NCBI GenBank assembly: GCA_018449715.1 | Contig: JAAVVA010000003.1 | Span: 1-64,000, forward strand | Direction: 5' to 3' | Source: Acidobacteriaceae bacterium dw_441 | Lineage (GTDB): Bacteria; Acidobacteriota; Terriglobia; Terriglobales; Acidobacteriaceae | Length of the DNA stretch: 64,000 nt | Shown here: in pieces, positions 46,930-56,362 of the stretch | Position numbering within the stretch: the stretch's first letter is position 1 | Layout: each line of letters begins with the position of its first letter | Made by a program: the position numbers and the translations under genes | The notes under the pieces: generated by a model | Told to the model about the DNA's origin: nothing | The model's input: only the letters and a program-made list of their open reading frames with translations | Databases searched by the model: none

Positions 46930-47706
46930 ATGCATGTTGAGATATCAAACGCATCTAAGACCTACCTAGGAGACAGAGCCGGATTAAGCATACATGCTCT
47001 GAACGATGTTTCCCTCAATGTAAATGCAGGGGAGTTCCTCTGCCTGCTTGGTCCTTCTGGTTGTGGGAAGTCAACCATACTGCGGTTGCTTGCCGGGCTC
47101 GAATTTCCGGATAAGGGATTAGTGCAAATTGATGGAACATCTGTCATTCACCCGCGAAGCGGGGTTGGAATGGTGTTTCAGGACTTCGCACTCTTCCCCT
47201 GGCTTACGGTGGAAGAAAATATCGGATTCGGCCTGAGATTGCGCGGGGAAGAAAAAGGGACGGTGCGCGATACCGTATCACGATGGATTGACTTGGTCGG
47301 GCTGCGCGGTTTTGCATCAATGCTTCCCAGGCAGCTCTCAGGTGGCATGAAGCAGCGCGTCGCCATTGCACGCGCCCTGGCACTTTCGCCGGAGGTACTT
47401 CTGATGGACGAACCATTTGGCTCGCTTGATTCTTTTACTCGCATGGAGATGCAGGAGGAGCTGATTCGGCTGCGAGAACAGCAGAGCTTTTCCAGCGTAT
47501 TTGTCACGCACGATATTGAAGAGGCTGTATACCTTGCAGATCGCGTTGTGGTTATGACGCCGAGACCGGGCGCTATCAAGACCATTGTTTCTGTGCCTCT
47601 CCCGCATCGTCGTGATCGCACTGGGAAGCAGTTCACGGAAATACGAAACTATCTGCTGTCGCTCTACGAGCGAGCCTCTTCCCATCTTCGGGAGGCAGCT
47701 CGATGA
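46930..47706 (+). CDS. ABC transporter ATPase (SsuB/TauB/NrtD type)
   Basis: 258 aa. Walker A GPSGCGKST, Q-loop VFQDFALFPWLTVEENI, signature LSGGMKQRVAIARAL, Walker B VLLMDEPFGSLD, H-loop VFVTHDIEEAVYLADRVVVM. The FPWLTVxENI and PFGSLD pattern is that of nitrate/sulfonate/taurine importers. The substrate-binding protein gene starts in an ATGA overlap with its stop. Confidence 0.93.
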   Translation: MHVEISNASKTYLGDRAGLSIHALNDVSLNVNAGEFLCLLGPSGCGKSTILRLLAGLEFPDKGLVQIDGTSVIHPRSGVGMVFQDFALFPWLTVEENIGFGLRLRGEEKGTVRDTVSRWIDLVGLRGFASMLPRQLSGGMKQRVAIARALALSPEVLLMDEPFGSLDSFTRMEMQEELIRLREQQSFSSVFVTHDIEEAVYLADRVVVMTPRPGAIKTIVSVPLPHRRDRTGKQFTEIRNYLLSLYERASSHLREAAR

Positions 47707-48725
47707 AAAAGCATACACGCTTTCTTGGGGCCTATCTGCTCGCACTGCTTGCTGTCGCCTCGATCTGGCACGCATGGATTACGCCGCACTTTTCAAAAAA
47801 CGAAGCGAGAGCAGACTCGCCGATCCGTATCGGCACGAATCGTGCTCTCGGTACGGTAGTGCCGTATGTCGCGAATGACCTTGGCCTCTATAAAAAGCAG
47901 GGCCTGCATGCACAGATCATTGATTTTAATGATGTGACCACATTGATGGAGGCCTTTAGCTCAGGACAGATTGACGTGGCTATGCTGGGGATTGCTCCTT
48001 CCGCCATTTGGCAAGCTAAGGGTGTACCTCTCAAGGTGGTGGCTTCCGCGAATGGAGGCGGTCATGTACTGATGACTCGCCAAGGTACAGGTATTAATAG
48101 CATCGGTGATCTGTCCGGAAAAAAAGTTGCGACACCGAAACCGGGAACTGTAACAGACACACTCTTTCGCGCGTCCCTAATGCGTGACATCGCACATCTC
48201 GACCCAGACAGGGATATCCAGATCGTCCCAAACATGGCAGCTGCCGATCTATCAACCGTCCTGTTTGCTTCGCGTGAGGTGGACGCTGCTATCACATGGG
48301 AACCGTATGCGAGCCAGGCGGAAGCCAAATACAAAGATTCAGTTGTACTTTATGACGCGGCTGCAGAGTGGCGAAGATCGCATCCTGCCGAGCACGATTT
48401 GTATCCCGTTAACGTCGTCATTGCCAGGCAAGACCTGATTGATCATCACCCCGACATATTGCGCAAGTTTCTGTCTGCTCATGTGGCGGCGATCGAGTTC
48501 ATCAATGCTCATCCGTCGGAAGCCAATCAGATAATCGTGAATGCTTTGCATCTCGATTTGGCAATCGTTACGGCGGCGCGTAAACGAATCGATTTCACTT
48601 CCCATGTGAATATTGCAGCTTCGCTCACCACCTTAGAATGGGCGCATTCGCTCGGCTATCTCAAGACCATGCCGCAGCCATCAGCCCTCTTCGATCTGAA
48701 GTACCTGCCTGAGGAGAGCCGATAG
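47703..48725 (+). CDS. ABC substrate-binding protein (SsuA/NMT1-like)
   Basis: 340 aa. N-terminal membrane anchor/signal (TRFLGAYLLALLAVASIWHA), then PIRIGTNRALGTVVPYVANDLGLYKKQGLHAQII, SGQIDVAMLGIAPSAIWQAKGVPLKVVAS, LSGKKVATPKPGTVTD and EVDAAITWEPYASQA, the standard layout of sulfonate/nitrate/taurine-binding proteins. Ligand unconfirmed; the cysteine-dioxygenase-like, rhodanese and sulfatase genes favour a sulfonate or sulfate ester. Confidence 0.88.
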   Translation: MKKHTRFLGAYLLALLAVASIWHAWITPHFSKNEARADSPIRIGTNRALGTVVPYVANDLGLYKKQGLHAQIIDFNDVTTLMEAFSSGQIDVAMLGIAPSAIWQAKGVPLKVVASANGGGHVLMTRQGTGINSIGDLSGKKVATPKPGTVTDTLFRASLMRDIAHLDPDRDIQIVPNMAAADLSTVLFASREVDAAITWEPYASQAEAKYKDSVVLYDAAAEWRRSHPAEHDLYPVNVVIARQDLIDHHPDILRKFLSAHVAAIEFINAHPSEANQIIVNALHLDLAIVTAARKRIDFTSHVNIAASLTTLEWAHSLGYLKTMPQPSALFDLKYLPEESR

Positions 48726-49507
48726 TGAGACATCGATATCAGCGTATGCTACAGGGGGCAATTGCCTTGGCTGCGTTCCTCGTTTTCTGGCAGATTGCTT
48801 CTATTACTGGCATCTTCGGTCATATGAAGCCGGAGTATTCACAACTTCTTCTTCCCACGCCGAAGTCTGTCGTTACCGCGATCTTTGAAATGGCCAGGAC
48901 AGGGTATCTCTGGGATCACCTGTCGGTCAGCATTGCGCGCGTGGTCGTGGGCTTTCTGATTTCCGCGATTATCGGCGTGCCTCTCGGCATCGCCATGGCG
49001 CTATCACCGCTGCTCAACAACATGATGGAGCCCTTTGTCCGCATCTTTTCTCCTATTCCGGGGGTGGCATGGGTACCTCTCGCCATTCTCTGGTTTGGGC
49101 TGGGAGATCAGGCGGCTATCTTCATCATCGCCATTGGCTCCATCTTTCCGATTTTGCTCGGTACGATCCAGGGAGTGCGCAGTGTGGATCGGCGATTGAT
49201 CGAAGCTGCAAAGATCATGGGTGCAACACAAAGGAAGATCGTCCTGCGAGTACTTCTTCCCAGCCTTATCCCGTATCTCATTACAGCCTTCCGTATTGGC
49301 TTTGGTTTTGCGTGGAGAGTCGTGATTGCGGCGGAGATGGTGGGGGTCCCTAAGGGAGTTGGCTACATGTTGACCATTGGCCGCAGTACAGGACATACAG
49401 AGGTAACCATCGTGACCATGCTCCTGCTGGGCGCCTTGATGTATGCTGTGGAGGAGTTTGTCTTTCATCCTCTTTGCGCCGATGGAGAAGCCTACGCATC
49501 AATCTGA
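48725..49507 (+). CDS. ABC transporter permease (SsuC/TauC type)
   Basis: 260 aa from a GTG start that shares one base with the previous stop. Six membrane segments; the EAA loop is EAAKIMGATQRKIVLRVLLPSLIPYL. Typical C-terminal pattern ATQ...GYMLTIGRSTGHTEVTIVTM. It completes the importer with the ATPase and binding protein. Confidence 0.92.
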   Translation: MRHRYQRMLQGAIALAAFLVFWQIASITGIFGHMKPEYSQLLLPTPKSVVTAIFEMARTGYLWDHLSVSIARVVVGFLISAIIGVPLGIAMALSPLLNNMMEPFVRIFSPIPGVAWVPLAILWFGLGDQAAIFIIAIGSIFPILLGTIQGVRSVDRRLIEAAKIMGATQRKIVLRVLLPSLIPYLITAFRIGFGFAWRVVIAAEMVGVPKGVGYMLTIGRSTGHTEVTIVTMLLLGALMYAVEEFVFHPLCADGEAYASI

Positions 49508-49615
49508 TGCCACAATCTCACTCTTCAAAACTTCGCGCTGAAGAAGGATCTGAAGGTTCAGGTTCGCGCAGAAAGCTTCAATGCACTTAGCCAATGGTAT
49601 TTGGCTCGCCAGTAA
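49503..49615 (+). pseudogene. Remnant of the 3' end of a TonB-dependent receptor gene
   Basis: From within the permease stop: SDATISLFK in one frame, then NFALKKDLKVQVRAESFNAL, SQWYLARQ and a TAA at 49613 in the next. This matches the last-strand region of the Oar-like receptors in this window (SDATLSKNFP...LEFRSEVFKLFNN in receptor 2). It shows that another receptor once followed the permease, or that receptor DNA recombined here. Confidence 0.7.
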
Positions 49616-49812
49616 TGAACCCGTCGAATGTGTAGTTCGGAGTAATCAACTCGACTAACAATACACGGCACCAATTACAATTTGCCGTCAAATTTCTTTA
49701 TTAAGACAACAGGTCGTAGCGATAGTACAAAGCTCCAGAGCAAGCCTTTCCCGGCGCCTTGTGCTGTTATGTGAGCGTGAGATTACGCAGTGATTGCACT
49801 GATTTCTGCAGA

Positions 49813-51270
49813 TCAATCGTTACCTTTGGTGTTGTGCGGCTGAATCACCGTAGCAGGCTTCCCGGCAAGCACCCGTTCTAAGTTCTCATACTGCGGGTCG
49901 CTGGATCTTTTCATGTATTCGCGTAATGCCTGTGTCATTCGTTCAATACGCTCACGGTGTTCTGGACGATCCATTAGGTTTACTCGCTGTCCTGGATCTT
50001 CCTGAAGATCAAAGAACGCCATCGGTGTTCCTATGATGAATTGCTCGACACGGGCCCTGATTTCTGGTTCAGTCTCCGCTGCCTTGAGCATCGCAGGATA
50101 AGTCAGTCCCTGCATCGACTCGATACTAAACTTCAACTTGCCGTCGCACCACGGTGTAAACATCAGGGCGTAACGATTATCCTGAATCGCGCGCGACGGA
50201 TATTCTGCACCGGAGTTCACACTATTCACATGGGTCACGAGAAACTCGCGGTGTTGTTTTCTGGCGCCATGCATCAATGAAATCCATGAGTGCCCATCCA
50301 TGCCTTCCGGAGCAGGAACCTCCAACAACTCCAATAGTGTGGGCATGTAGTCGATGTTGCAGGTGAGGTCTTCGAAGCTCTCTGGCTTGGTCATGCCAGG
50401 ATAGCGAACAAGTGCTGGCGTCCTCGTTCCATAGTCGTAGGTTGTTGCCTTTGAAAATGGAAACGGCATGCCATGATCGGCCGAGAAGAACACGATCGTA
50501 TCGGACTCCGCACCTGACGCTTTCAGTGCCTCCAGAACACGTCCGAGACTAATGTCCATACGCTGTGTACTGTTGTAGTACTGACTTAGTTCTACTCGGA
50601 TATCGAGCAGGTCTTCCAATGTAGGTGGAACATCAATCTCTTCTGGGCGAATTAGGCGTGGAACTACGTACTCTCCTGTGTCATTGTTGTCCATGGTCGC
50701 TGCTGCGCGAGTTCCGTAAAAAGGGCGATGCGGATCGTTGATATTACACATTACAAAAAAAGGCTTATTCTCTTTTCGAGCTGCATCGACCGCGTCCAAC
50801 ACGCCTTGTTCATATTCCGAGGGCTTCCGGTTCACACCAGGAATCGTGTGATCCCATGGAAAACAGGAAGGTGGTTGCATATGCTCGGTTTTATGAATCG
50901 TTGCCGTGTAATAACCGGCATCCTTCAATACGGTCACCAGCGTAGGAGTGCCCTCGTAGACAGGAGTGAATCCCAGGCCGCCACTACGATGCGGTACCCG
51001 CCCCGTCATCATCGCTTCGCGTGAGGGCTGGCAAATCGGTGCTGTCGTGCGGTTCCGCACGAACCGATGCGACTGCGTTGCCAATCTGTCCAGGTTCGGA
51101 GTCAAGTTATGGCGACCTCCCATGAATCCAGGAAGTGACCAATTCATATCATCGACAGTAATAAACAATAGACTGCGAGGCATCTTTGTTGATGCAGCCA
51201 GTGCAATGTCAACCACTGAAGATGTCACCAGCGTTGCAGCGGATCGCTTTAAAAAGTCTCTGCGTCTCAC
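49813..51270 (-). CDS. Tat-exported sulfatase
   Basis: 485 aa. Twin-arginine signal MRRRDFLKRSAATLVTSSVV. Sulfatase motifs: LLFITVDDMNWS (metal Asp pair), TTAPICQPSREAMMTGR with C80 in CxPSR (formylglycine site), GYYTATIHKTEH, FVMCNINDPHRPF, TIVFFSADHGMPFPFSKATTYDYGTRTP (metal ligands). It hydrolyses sulfate esters or related substrates in the periplasm once its Cys is converted to formylglycine; no maturase is in the window. It faces the third TonB receptor operon divergently. Confidence 0.92.
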   Translation of the reverse strand: MRRRDFLKRSAATLVTSSVVDIALAASTKMPRSLLFITVDDMNWSLPGFMGGRHNLTPNLDRLATQSHRFVRNRTTAPICQPSREAMMTGRVPHRSGGLGFTPVYEGTPTLVTVLKDAGYYTATIHKTEHMQPPSCFPWDHTIPGVNRKPSEYEQGVLDAVDAARKENKPFFVMCNINDPHRPFYGTRAAATMDNNDTGEYVVPRLIRPEEIDVPPTLEDLLDIRVELSQYYNSTQRMDISLGRVLEALKASGAESDTIVFFSADHGMPFPFSKATTYDYGTRTPALVRYPGMTKPESFEDLTCNIDYMPTLLELLEVPAPEGMDGHSWISLMHGARKQHREFLVTHVNSVNSGAEYPSRAIQDNRYALMFTPWCDGKLKFSIESMQGLTYPAMLKAAETEPEIRARVEQFIIGTPMAFFDLQEDPGQRVNLMDRPEHRERIERMTQALREYMKRSSDPQYENLERVLAGKPATVIQPHNTKGND

Positions 51271-51783
51271 CTGTTCTCTCCACGCTTGCTAAGCCAGAAT
51301 ATGGCTATCTCACCGCCACCAACGGTCTTCAATTCGCCGTAATCCGCGAAGTATATCCGCAGTAGTACATGTGAAGATAACTGGAAACAAGCTTACCTCA
51401 ACGAGGTTTGCCCTCTTGGAATTCCTGCGAAGCCGGCAACGGGACGATAGTCTGGTGCGAAGCGAAGAAATGTTTGGATGGGTAATTACATTGTCTTAGT
51501 CCCAGGACTCGTCAGGCATAGAGGAATGCAGCAGATTGACCTTGGAGAGTATTCACTTATACTCTTAGTTCTCATGGTGATTCAGTCCAAGCGTTGTTGT
51601 TGCGACTCTTCAGAGGCCTGTCCTGCTGAATTGAGTGGCTTGGCGTCTATCGACTGTCGCCAGTCTTAAACATACTGCTCATAAGCAGGACAGATTGCCG
51701 GTTCGGGCAATCCCTATAAAATCCAGGATTTGTCCTACCCGGTCGATGGATCACAATGCTGTGTCGATTCACGGGAGAGCCAT
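51271..51783. other. 513-bp divergent control region
   Basis: No gene supported. Near the right end GATTGCC-GGTTCG-GGCAATC (51693-51712) is a 7-bp inverted repeat, followed by TATAAA (51715-51720), which may be operator and -10 for the third TonB receptor. CTGCT-CATA-AGCAG lies just before (51676-51689). The ACAGACCTGTCTGT motif of the TetR promoters is absent. Confidence 0.45.
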
Positions 51784-54700
51784 ATGTCATCTTCAAGCAA
51801 CTTCAGATTGCGTTCTTCGTTTCTTATCCTATGGTTTTTCGCGTCTGCTGTTTCAGGCCTGACGCAAACGTACAATGGAGCGATTCGAGGTGCGGTCACA
51901 GATGGAACTGGCGCTGTGCTGCCGAATGCAGCCGTCACTCTTATCGATGAGGCGACTCACCAGGTGCGTGAGAGTAAGACTGATAGTGCCGGTGTATACG
52001 TTTTCAATGCGCTTCGTCCTTCGACATACTCCTTGCATGTCGAAGAGACAGGGTTCGGGAGCGCGGACCGAACCAATGTAGGTGTTGCGACACAGGACTT
52101 CCTTACGCTCGATATTCAGCTCTCTGTGACGGCGGCGACGGATACGATTCAGGTTTCTGCCGAGGCTCCATTAGTCGATAGCTCGACAGCTTCCATCAGT
52201 ACGAACTTCGATCAACGGCGTCTCGAAGACACACCGGTGCTGGGGCGCAACCCTTACCTCACGGCGAAGCTTTCGGGAGTATTTGTCAACACGGGGAATC
52301 CGCAATTTATCCGTTTCGCCGACCAGAATGGGACGTCTGCTACATCGGTTGCCGGAGGCCCTATCGCTTCAAACCTCTATTTGGTGGACGGGGTGCCGAT
52401 CACAGACACGAACAATCGTCCCATCGTGATTCCAACGATCGAATCGATTCAGGACGTGAAAGTGCAGGCTCTGACCTATGATGCGCAGGTCGGTCGTACA
52501 GGTGGAGGCGTCTTCAACACGCTGTTGCGGTCAGGATCGAATGCTATTCATGGTTCTGTGTTTGGTGAGACGCGGCAGACGGCATGGCTGGCAAACGACT
52601 TCTTTGCCAACCGTAATGGTACTCCGCGGCCCGATAGTCCTTACTACAATTGGGGAGCATCGCTGGGTGGGCCGATCGTCATTCCACATGTCTATGATGG
52701 CCGCAATAAAACTTTCTTCTGGGTTGGCTCTGAAGGGTACATTCAGACATCTCCATATACGCAGACATTCACTGTTCCAACGGATCTCCAGCGCTCCGGT
52801 GACTTTTCGCAAACCTTCAATCCGGACGGAAGCCTGCATCTTATCTACAACCCTAACGATACATATACGGATGAGACAGGCACCCATCGCCGACCGTTTG
52901 CAGGAAATCGGATAACGAACCCGAATACAATCGGCAGGAATATTGCCTCTTACTTTCCTTCGCCGACGTCGGGAACGAATAACTACACGGGAACGGACAA
53001 CGTTCGTGACCATGCTCAGGAAGTAACGGTGAAGCTTGATCAGCAGATTCGTCCATGGTGGAACGTGAGCGGGTCTTATATTTTTTATGAAGCATTGCAG
53101 CCGCTCGGTAATCCACTTCACACTTTGCCGGGAAGTTATTCCTACACTTACCACCGGCAAGTGGACGCGATCCAGGTGAATAGCACTTGGATTGTAAATC
53201 CGACGACAGTTATAACTGCCCGCTATGGAACAAATCGTTTTCCGAATCTTATAGCAGAAGTAAGCCAGGGTTTTGACCCCGTGGCGCTGGGGTTTCCGGC
53301 GTCCCTCACCAGCCAACTGCAGTCGAAGTTCTTTCCTACTATCTTCTTTGCGAACTATGACCAGCTTGGGCAGAACACAAGTCAGTTGGATAACTGGAAG
53401 TCGCAGATATTGAATGGAACTCTTGCTAAGACGGCGGGCCGTCACAACCTTACCTTTGGTGCTGAGTACCGCCGCATTCGGATGGACTATCAGGACTTTG
53501 GGAATGCTCCGGGAACCTATTCTTTTTCTGGCGCCTTTACTCAGGAAAGTCCAAACTCCTCCGATGGAAGATCGGGATCGGATATCGCGGACCTGCTCTT
53601 AGGACTTCCTATCTCAGGACAGATAGACATTACCACCCAACTGAACACCTATCTTGATTACAACGCGGTCTTCGCCCAAGATGACTGGCGTGTGAGCTCA
53701 AAGTTGACGCTTAACCTCGGTCTACGCTGGGAATCAGAGACTGGACTGAAGGAAAATAACAATCAGCTGGCCGTCGGCTTTGATCGTAATGCAAAAGCGA
53801 GCCTTGTAAGCGGCACACAGGTGACGGGAGGAATACTCTTCGCTGGTGTTAACGGAAACCAGCGGGATATAGGAAATTTGTCGCGCGCGAAGTTCGCCCC
53901 GCGACTCGGCGCTTCCTACCAACTGACGCCGAAGACGATCATCCGTGGCGGGTATGGGATTCTCTATGCTCCAACCCGTTATGACCCGGTAGCTTCTCTT
54001 GCGCCGGGGTACACCCAGACCAATTCTTACGTCGCAAGCAACGACAATAATCAGAGTCCGGCAAATAGCCTGAGCAATCCATTTCCTGTGGGGTTGCAGA
54101 AGCCGATAGGAAACTCAGCGGGGCTCCTCACAGGAGTCGGGAATTCAGTGACGACCTACGATCAGAACTTTCAGGCCCCGCGCGTCCAGCAATTCTCCGT
54201 GGGAGTTGAACGCGAGTTGCCGGGCCACATCGCGCTCGAAGCCTCCTACATCGGTGCTCGATCTGCGCACCTGTCGCCATCCCCTGGTGCAAGCACCGCG
54301 ATCAATATCAATCAACTTAACCCATCAAACTTCTCACTGGAAAGCTCTCTCAACGATCAGGTCACCAACCCTTACTATGTCGCAGGAGGCCCCGGTATCC
54401 TTGGACAGACAACGGTAGCGCGCTCGCAAACGATTCGACCGTTTCCTCAGTTTACTTCGGTGAATCTATTCGCAAGTTCAGCTCATGCGGCTTACAACGC
54501 ACTCTTAGTGAAGGCCGAGAAACGTGCAACACATGGTTTGAACTTAGTTGCGTCCTTCACCTGGTCACGCAATAACGATTCCTCCTTTGCGACTACCAAC
54601 AGCATTCAGAATCCTGGGTTCAGCGCTCCTCAGAATGTCTACGATCTCGAGGCCGAATACTCGCGTTCAGTGACGGATGTGCCCTACCGGTTTGTTGCAG

Positions 54701-55236
54701 GCGCTCTCTACGATCTTCCTTTTGGCAAAGGGGAGAAGTTTGCGAGTGGCAAGAAGTGGTTGGACGAGGTGATTGGCCACTGGCAGCTCAATGTGCTTCC
54801 AACATTTCAGGCAGGATTTCCTGTATCTATACGGCAGACAAGTAATCCAAACAGCTCCATCGCCGGAAATGGCGTTCAGCGTCCAAATATCAACAAAGGA
54901 GCCTCTTTGGGAACCAAGGGAAGCCTCTACGATCGCTTGAACGGCTACATCAATCCTGCTGCCTTCTCCGCTTCGTCGGCATACTCTTTTGGCGATGCGC
55001 CTCGGACACTGTCGCTACGGGGTCCGGGCTACGAGAACTGGGATATCTCGCTCTTCAAAAGCGTTCCGATTCGTGATCGAGCCAATGTGCAGTTTCGAGC
55101 ACAGGCTTTCAACGCATTCAACACACCATACTTCACCGGTCCGAACACCGCCTTTGGCAGTACCACCTTCGGCAAGATCACAACCCAGGCCAACTTTCCG
55201 CGCTATCTCCAGTTGGGATTACGGATTGCTTTCTAG
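51784..55236 (+). CDS. TonB-dependent receptor with carboxypeptidase-regulatory-like domain (3)
   Basis: 1150 aa from the ATG at 51784 (GGGAGAG before it); the frame is open to 51730. Signal peptide (LRSSFLILWFFASAVSGLTQ), regulatory-like domain (GAIRGAVTDGTGAVLPNAAV), plug (RLEDTPVLGRNPYLTAKLSG to VQALTYDAQVGRTGGGVFN), and barrel ending LQLGLRIAF. The aminotransferase gene follows by 16 bases. The ligand is unknown; the divergent sulfatase suggests a sulfated compound. Confidence 0.93.
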   Translation: MSSSSNFRLRSSFLILWFFASAVSGLTQTYNGAIRGAVTDGTGAVLPNAAVTLIDEATHQVRESKTDSAGVYVFNALRPSTYSLHVEETGFGSADRTNVGVATQDFLTLDIQLSVTAATDTIQVSAEAPLVDSSTASISTNFDQRRLEDTPVLGRNPYLTAKLSGVFVNTGNPQFIRFADQNGTSATSVAGGPIASNLYLVDGVPITDTNNRPIVIPTIESIQDVKVQALTYDAQVGRTGGGVFNTLLRSGSNAIHGSVFGETRQTAWLANDFFANRNGTPRPDSPYYNWGASLGGPIVIPHVYDGRNKTFFWVGSEGYIQTSPYTQTFTVPTDLQRSGDFSQTFNPDGSLHLIYNPNDTYTDETGTHRRPFAGNRITNPNTIGRNIASYFPSPTSGTNNYTGTDNVRDHAQEVTVKLDQQIRPWWNVSGSYIFYEALQPLGNPLHTLPGSYSYTYHRQVDAIQVNSTWIVNPTTVITARYGTNRFPNLIAEVSQGFDPVALGFPASLTSQLQSKFFPTIFFANYDQLGQNTSQLDNWKSQILNGTLAKTAGRHNLTFGAEYRRIRMDYQDFGNAPGTYSFSGAFTQESPNSSDGRSGSDIADLLLGLPISGQIDITTQLNTYLDYNAVFAQDDWRVSSKLTLNLGLRWESETGLKENNNQLAVGFDRNAKASLVSGTQVTGGILFAGVNGNQRDIGNLSRAKFAPRLGASYQLTPKTIIRGGYGILYAPTRYDPVASLAPGYTQTNSYVASNDNNQSPANSLSNPFPVGLQKPIGNSAGLLTGVGNSVTTYDQNFQAPRVQQFSVGVERELPGHIALEASYIGARSAHLSPSPGASTAININQLNPSNFSLESSLNDQVTNPYYVAGGPGILGQTTVARSQTIRPFPQFTSVNLFASSAHAAYNALLVKAEKRATHGLNLVASFTWSRNNDSSFATTNSIQNPGFSAPQNVYDLEAEYSRSVTDVPYRFVAGALYDLPFGKGEKFASGKKWLDEVIGHWQLNVLPTFQAGFPVSIRQTSNPNSSIAGNGVQRPNINKGASLGTKGSLYDRLNGYINPAAFSASSAYSFGDAPRTLSLRGPGYENWDISLFKSVPIRDRANVQFRAQAFNAFNTPYFTGPNTAFGSTTFGKITTQANFPRYLQLGLRIAF

Positions 55237-55252
55237 GAGGGAATAACACGAC

Positions 55253-56362
55253 ATGGATTTTTTGACACGGAGATCGTTACTGAGAACGTCGGGTCTAGCT
55301 TTAGCCGCAGGGATCTTGCCCGCCAGCGCTGAAGCTCGTTCAACAGCTGGAACTCAAGGCGAACTCATACATTTGAATCTGAACGAAAATGCCTTTGGTC
55401 CATCTTCCAGGGTGGCTCCTGCGATCGAGAGAGAATTAGGAAGGCTTTCTCGCTACGGTGACGAAAAGGCTGCCAAAGACCTAACCGAACAAATCGCAGC
55501 CTACGAGCAGATAGATGTCGATCATATTGTCCTCGGAGAGATTTTAGGTGCTCTGGGACTCTATCTTGGAAGCGAGGGGGGACCTGGAGGAGAGTTCGTT
55601 TATTCGACTCCTGGCTATCTGGCCTTGATTGATTCGGCCTCGCACGTTGGCGGGGTCGGTATTCCCGTACCCCTGAACACAAACTATGAAAATGACCTGC
55701 CCGGCTTGAAAGCAAAGCTGAATCACAGGACCCGCGCTGTCTACCTCATTAATCCGCACAATCCAACCGGTACCGTGAGCGATGATAAGGCCTTCAAGGA
55801 CTTTCTACGTGACGCATCGAGACAAGCGCCTGTAATCGTTGACGAAGCTTACCTAGAGTTCACACCTGATTTTCAGTCTCGGTCTGCAGTGTCCCTCGTT
55901 CGTGATGGTGCAAACGTATTAGTCTTTCGGACATTCGACAAAATCCATGGTCTCGCTGGACTGCCGATTGGATACACGCTGGCCCCAAAGAAGTTGGCTA
56001 CCGCACTTCGAGCTCAGGGGTTAGGAGATGCCGAGTCTCTAGGACGGTTGAACATGGCGGCAGCGTCGGCAGCTCTCTCGGACACTGCTCATACCGACAT
56101 GGTGTGCGTTGCCGTAGCGAACGAACGGGAGAAGTGGGTTTCGCTGCTGGAAGACTTGCATCTTCCCCACACACGTTCTGCCACAAACTTTGTCTTTTTC
56201 GATGCAGGCCGTCCCCAGGCCGAAGTCGCATCTCGAATGAAGGAACAGGGGGTGCAGGTTGCTCGTGCCTTCCCCCCGTATATGAACTGGATCAGAATCA
56301 CGATCGGCACGCCCACGGAAAATGCAAATGCTCGGAAAGCTTTGCGTCAGGTATTGCAATAA
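55253..56362 (+). CDS. Tat-exported HisC-like PLP aminotransferase
   Basis: 369 aa, starting after AGGAGGG. The N terminus LTRRSLLRTSGLALAAGILPASA is a twin-arginine signal, so the folded PLP enzyme is probably exported. Fold type I motifs: LIHLNLNENAFGPS, VYLINPHNPTGTV (Asn for PLP), VIVDEAYLEF (Asp/Tyr) and VFRTFDKIHGLAGLPIGY with the PLP lysine; the last C-terminal Arg is in WIRITIG. In HisC the lysine follows Ser (TFSK); here it is TFDK. Exported aminotransferases of this kind accompany TonB receptors in Acidobacteriota and Bacteroidetes; the substrate is likely an amine or amino acid from the transported ligand. Confidence 0.85.
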   Translation: MDFLTRRSLLRTSGLALAAGILPASAEARSTAGTQGELIHLNLNENAFGPSSRVAPAIERELGRLSRYGDEKAAKDLTEQIAAYEQIDVDHIVLGEILGALGLYLGSEGGPGGEFVYSTPGYLALIDSASHVGGVGIPVPLNTNYENDLPGLKAKLNHRTRAVYLINPHNPTGTVSDDKAFKDFLRDASRQAPVIVDEAYLEFTPDFQSRSAVSLVRDGANVLVFRTFDKIHGLAGLPIGYTLAPKKLATALRAQGLGDAESLGRLNMAAASAALSDTAHTDMVCVAVANEREKWVSLLEDLHLPHTRSATNFVFFDAGRPQAEVASRMKEQGVQVARAFPPYMNWIRITIGTPTENANARKALRQVLQ

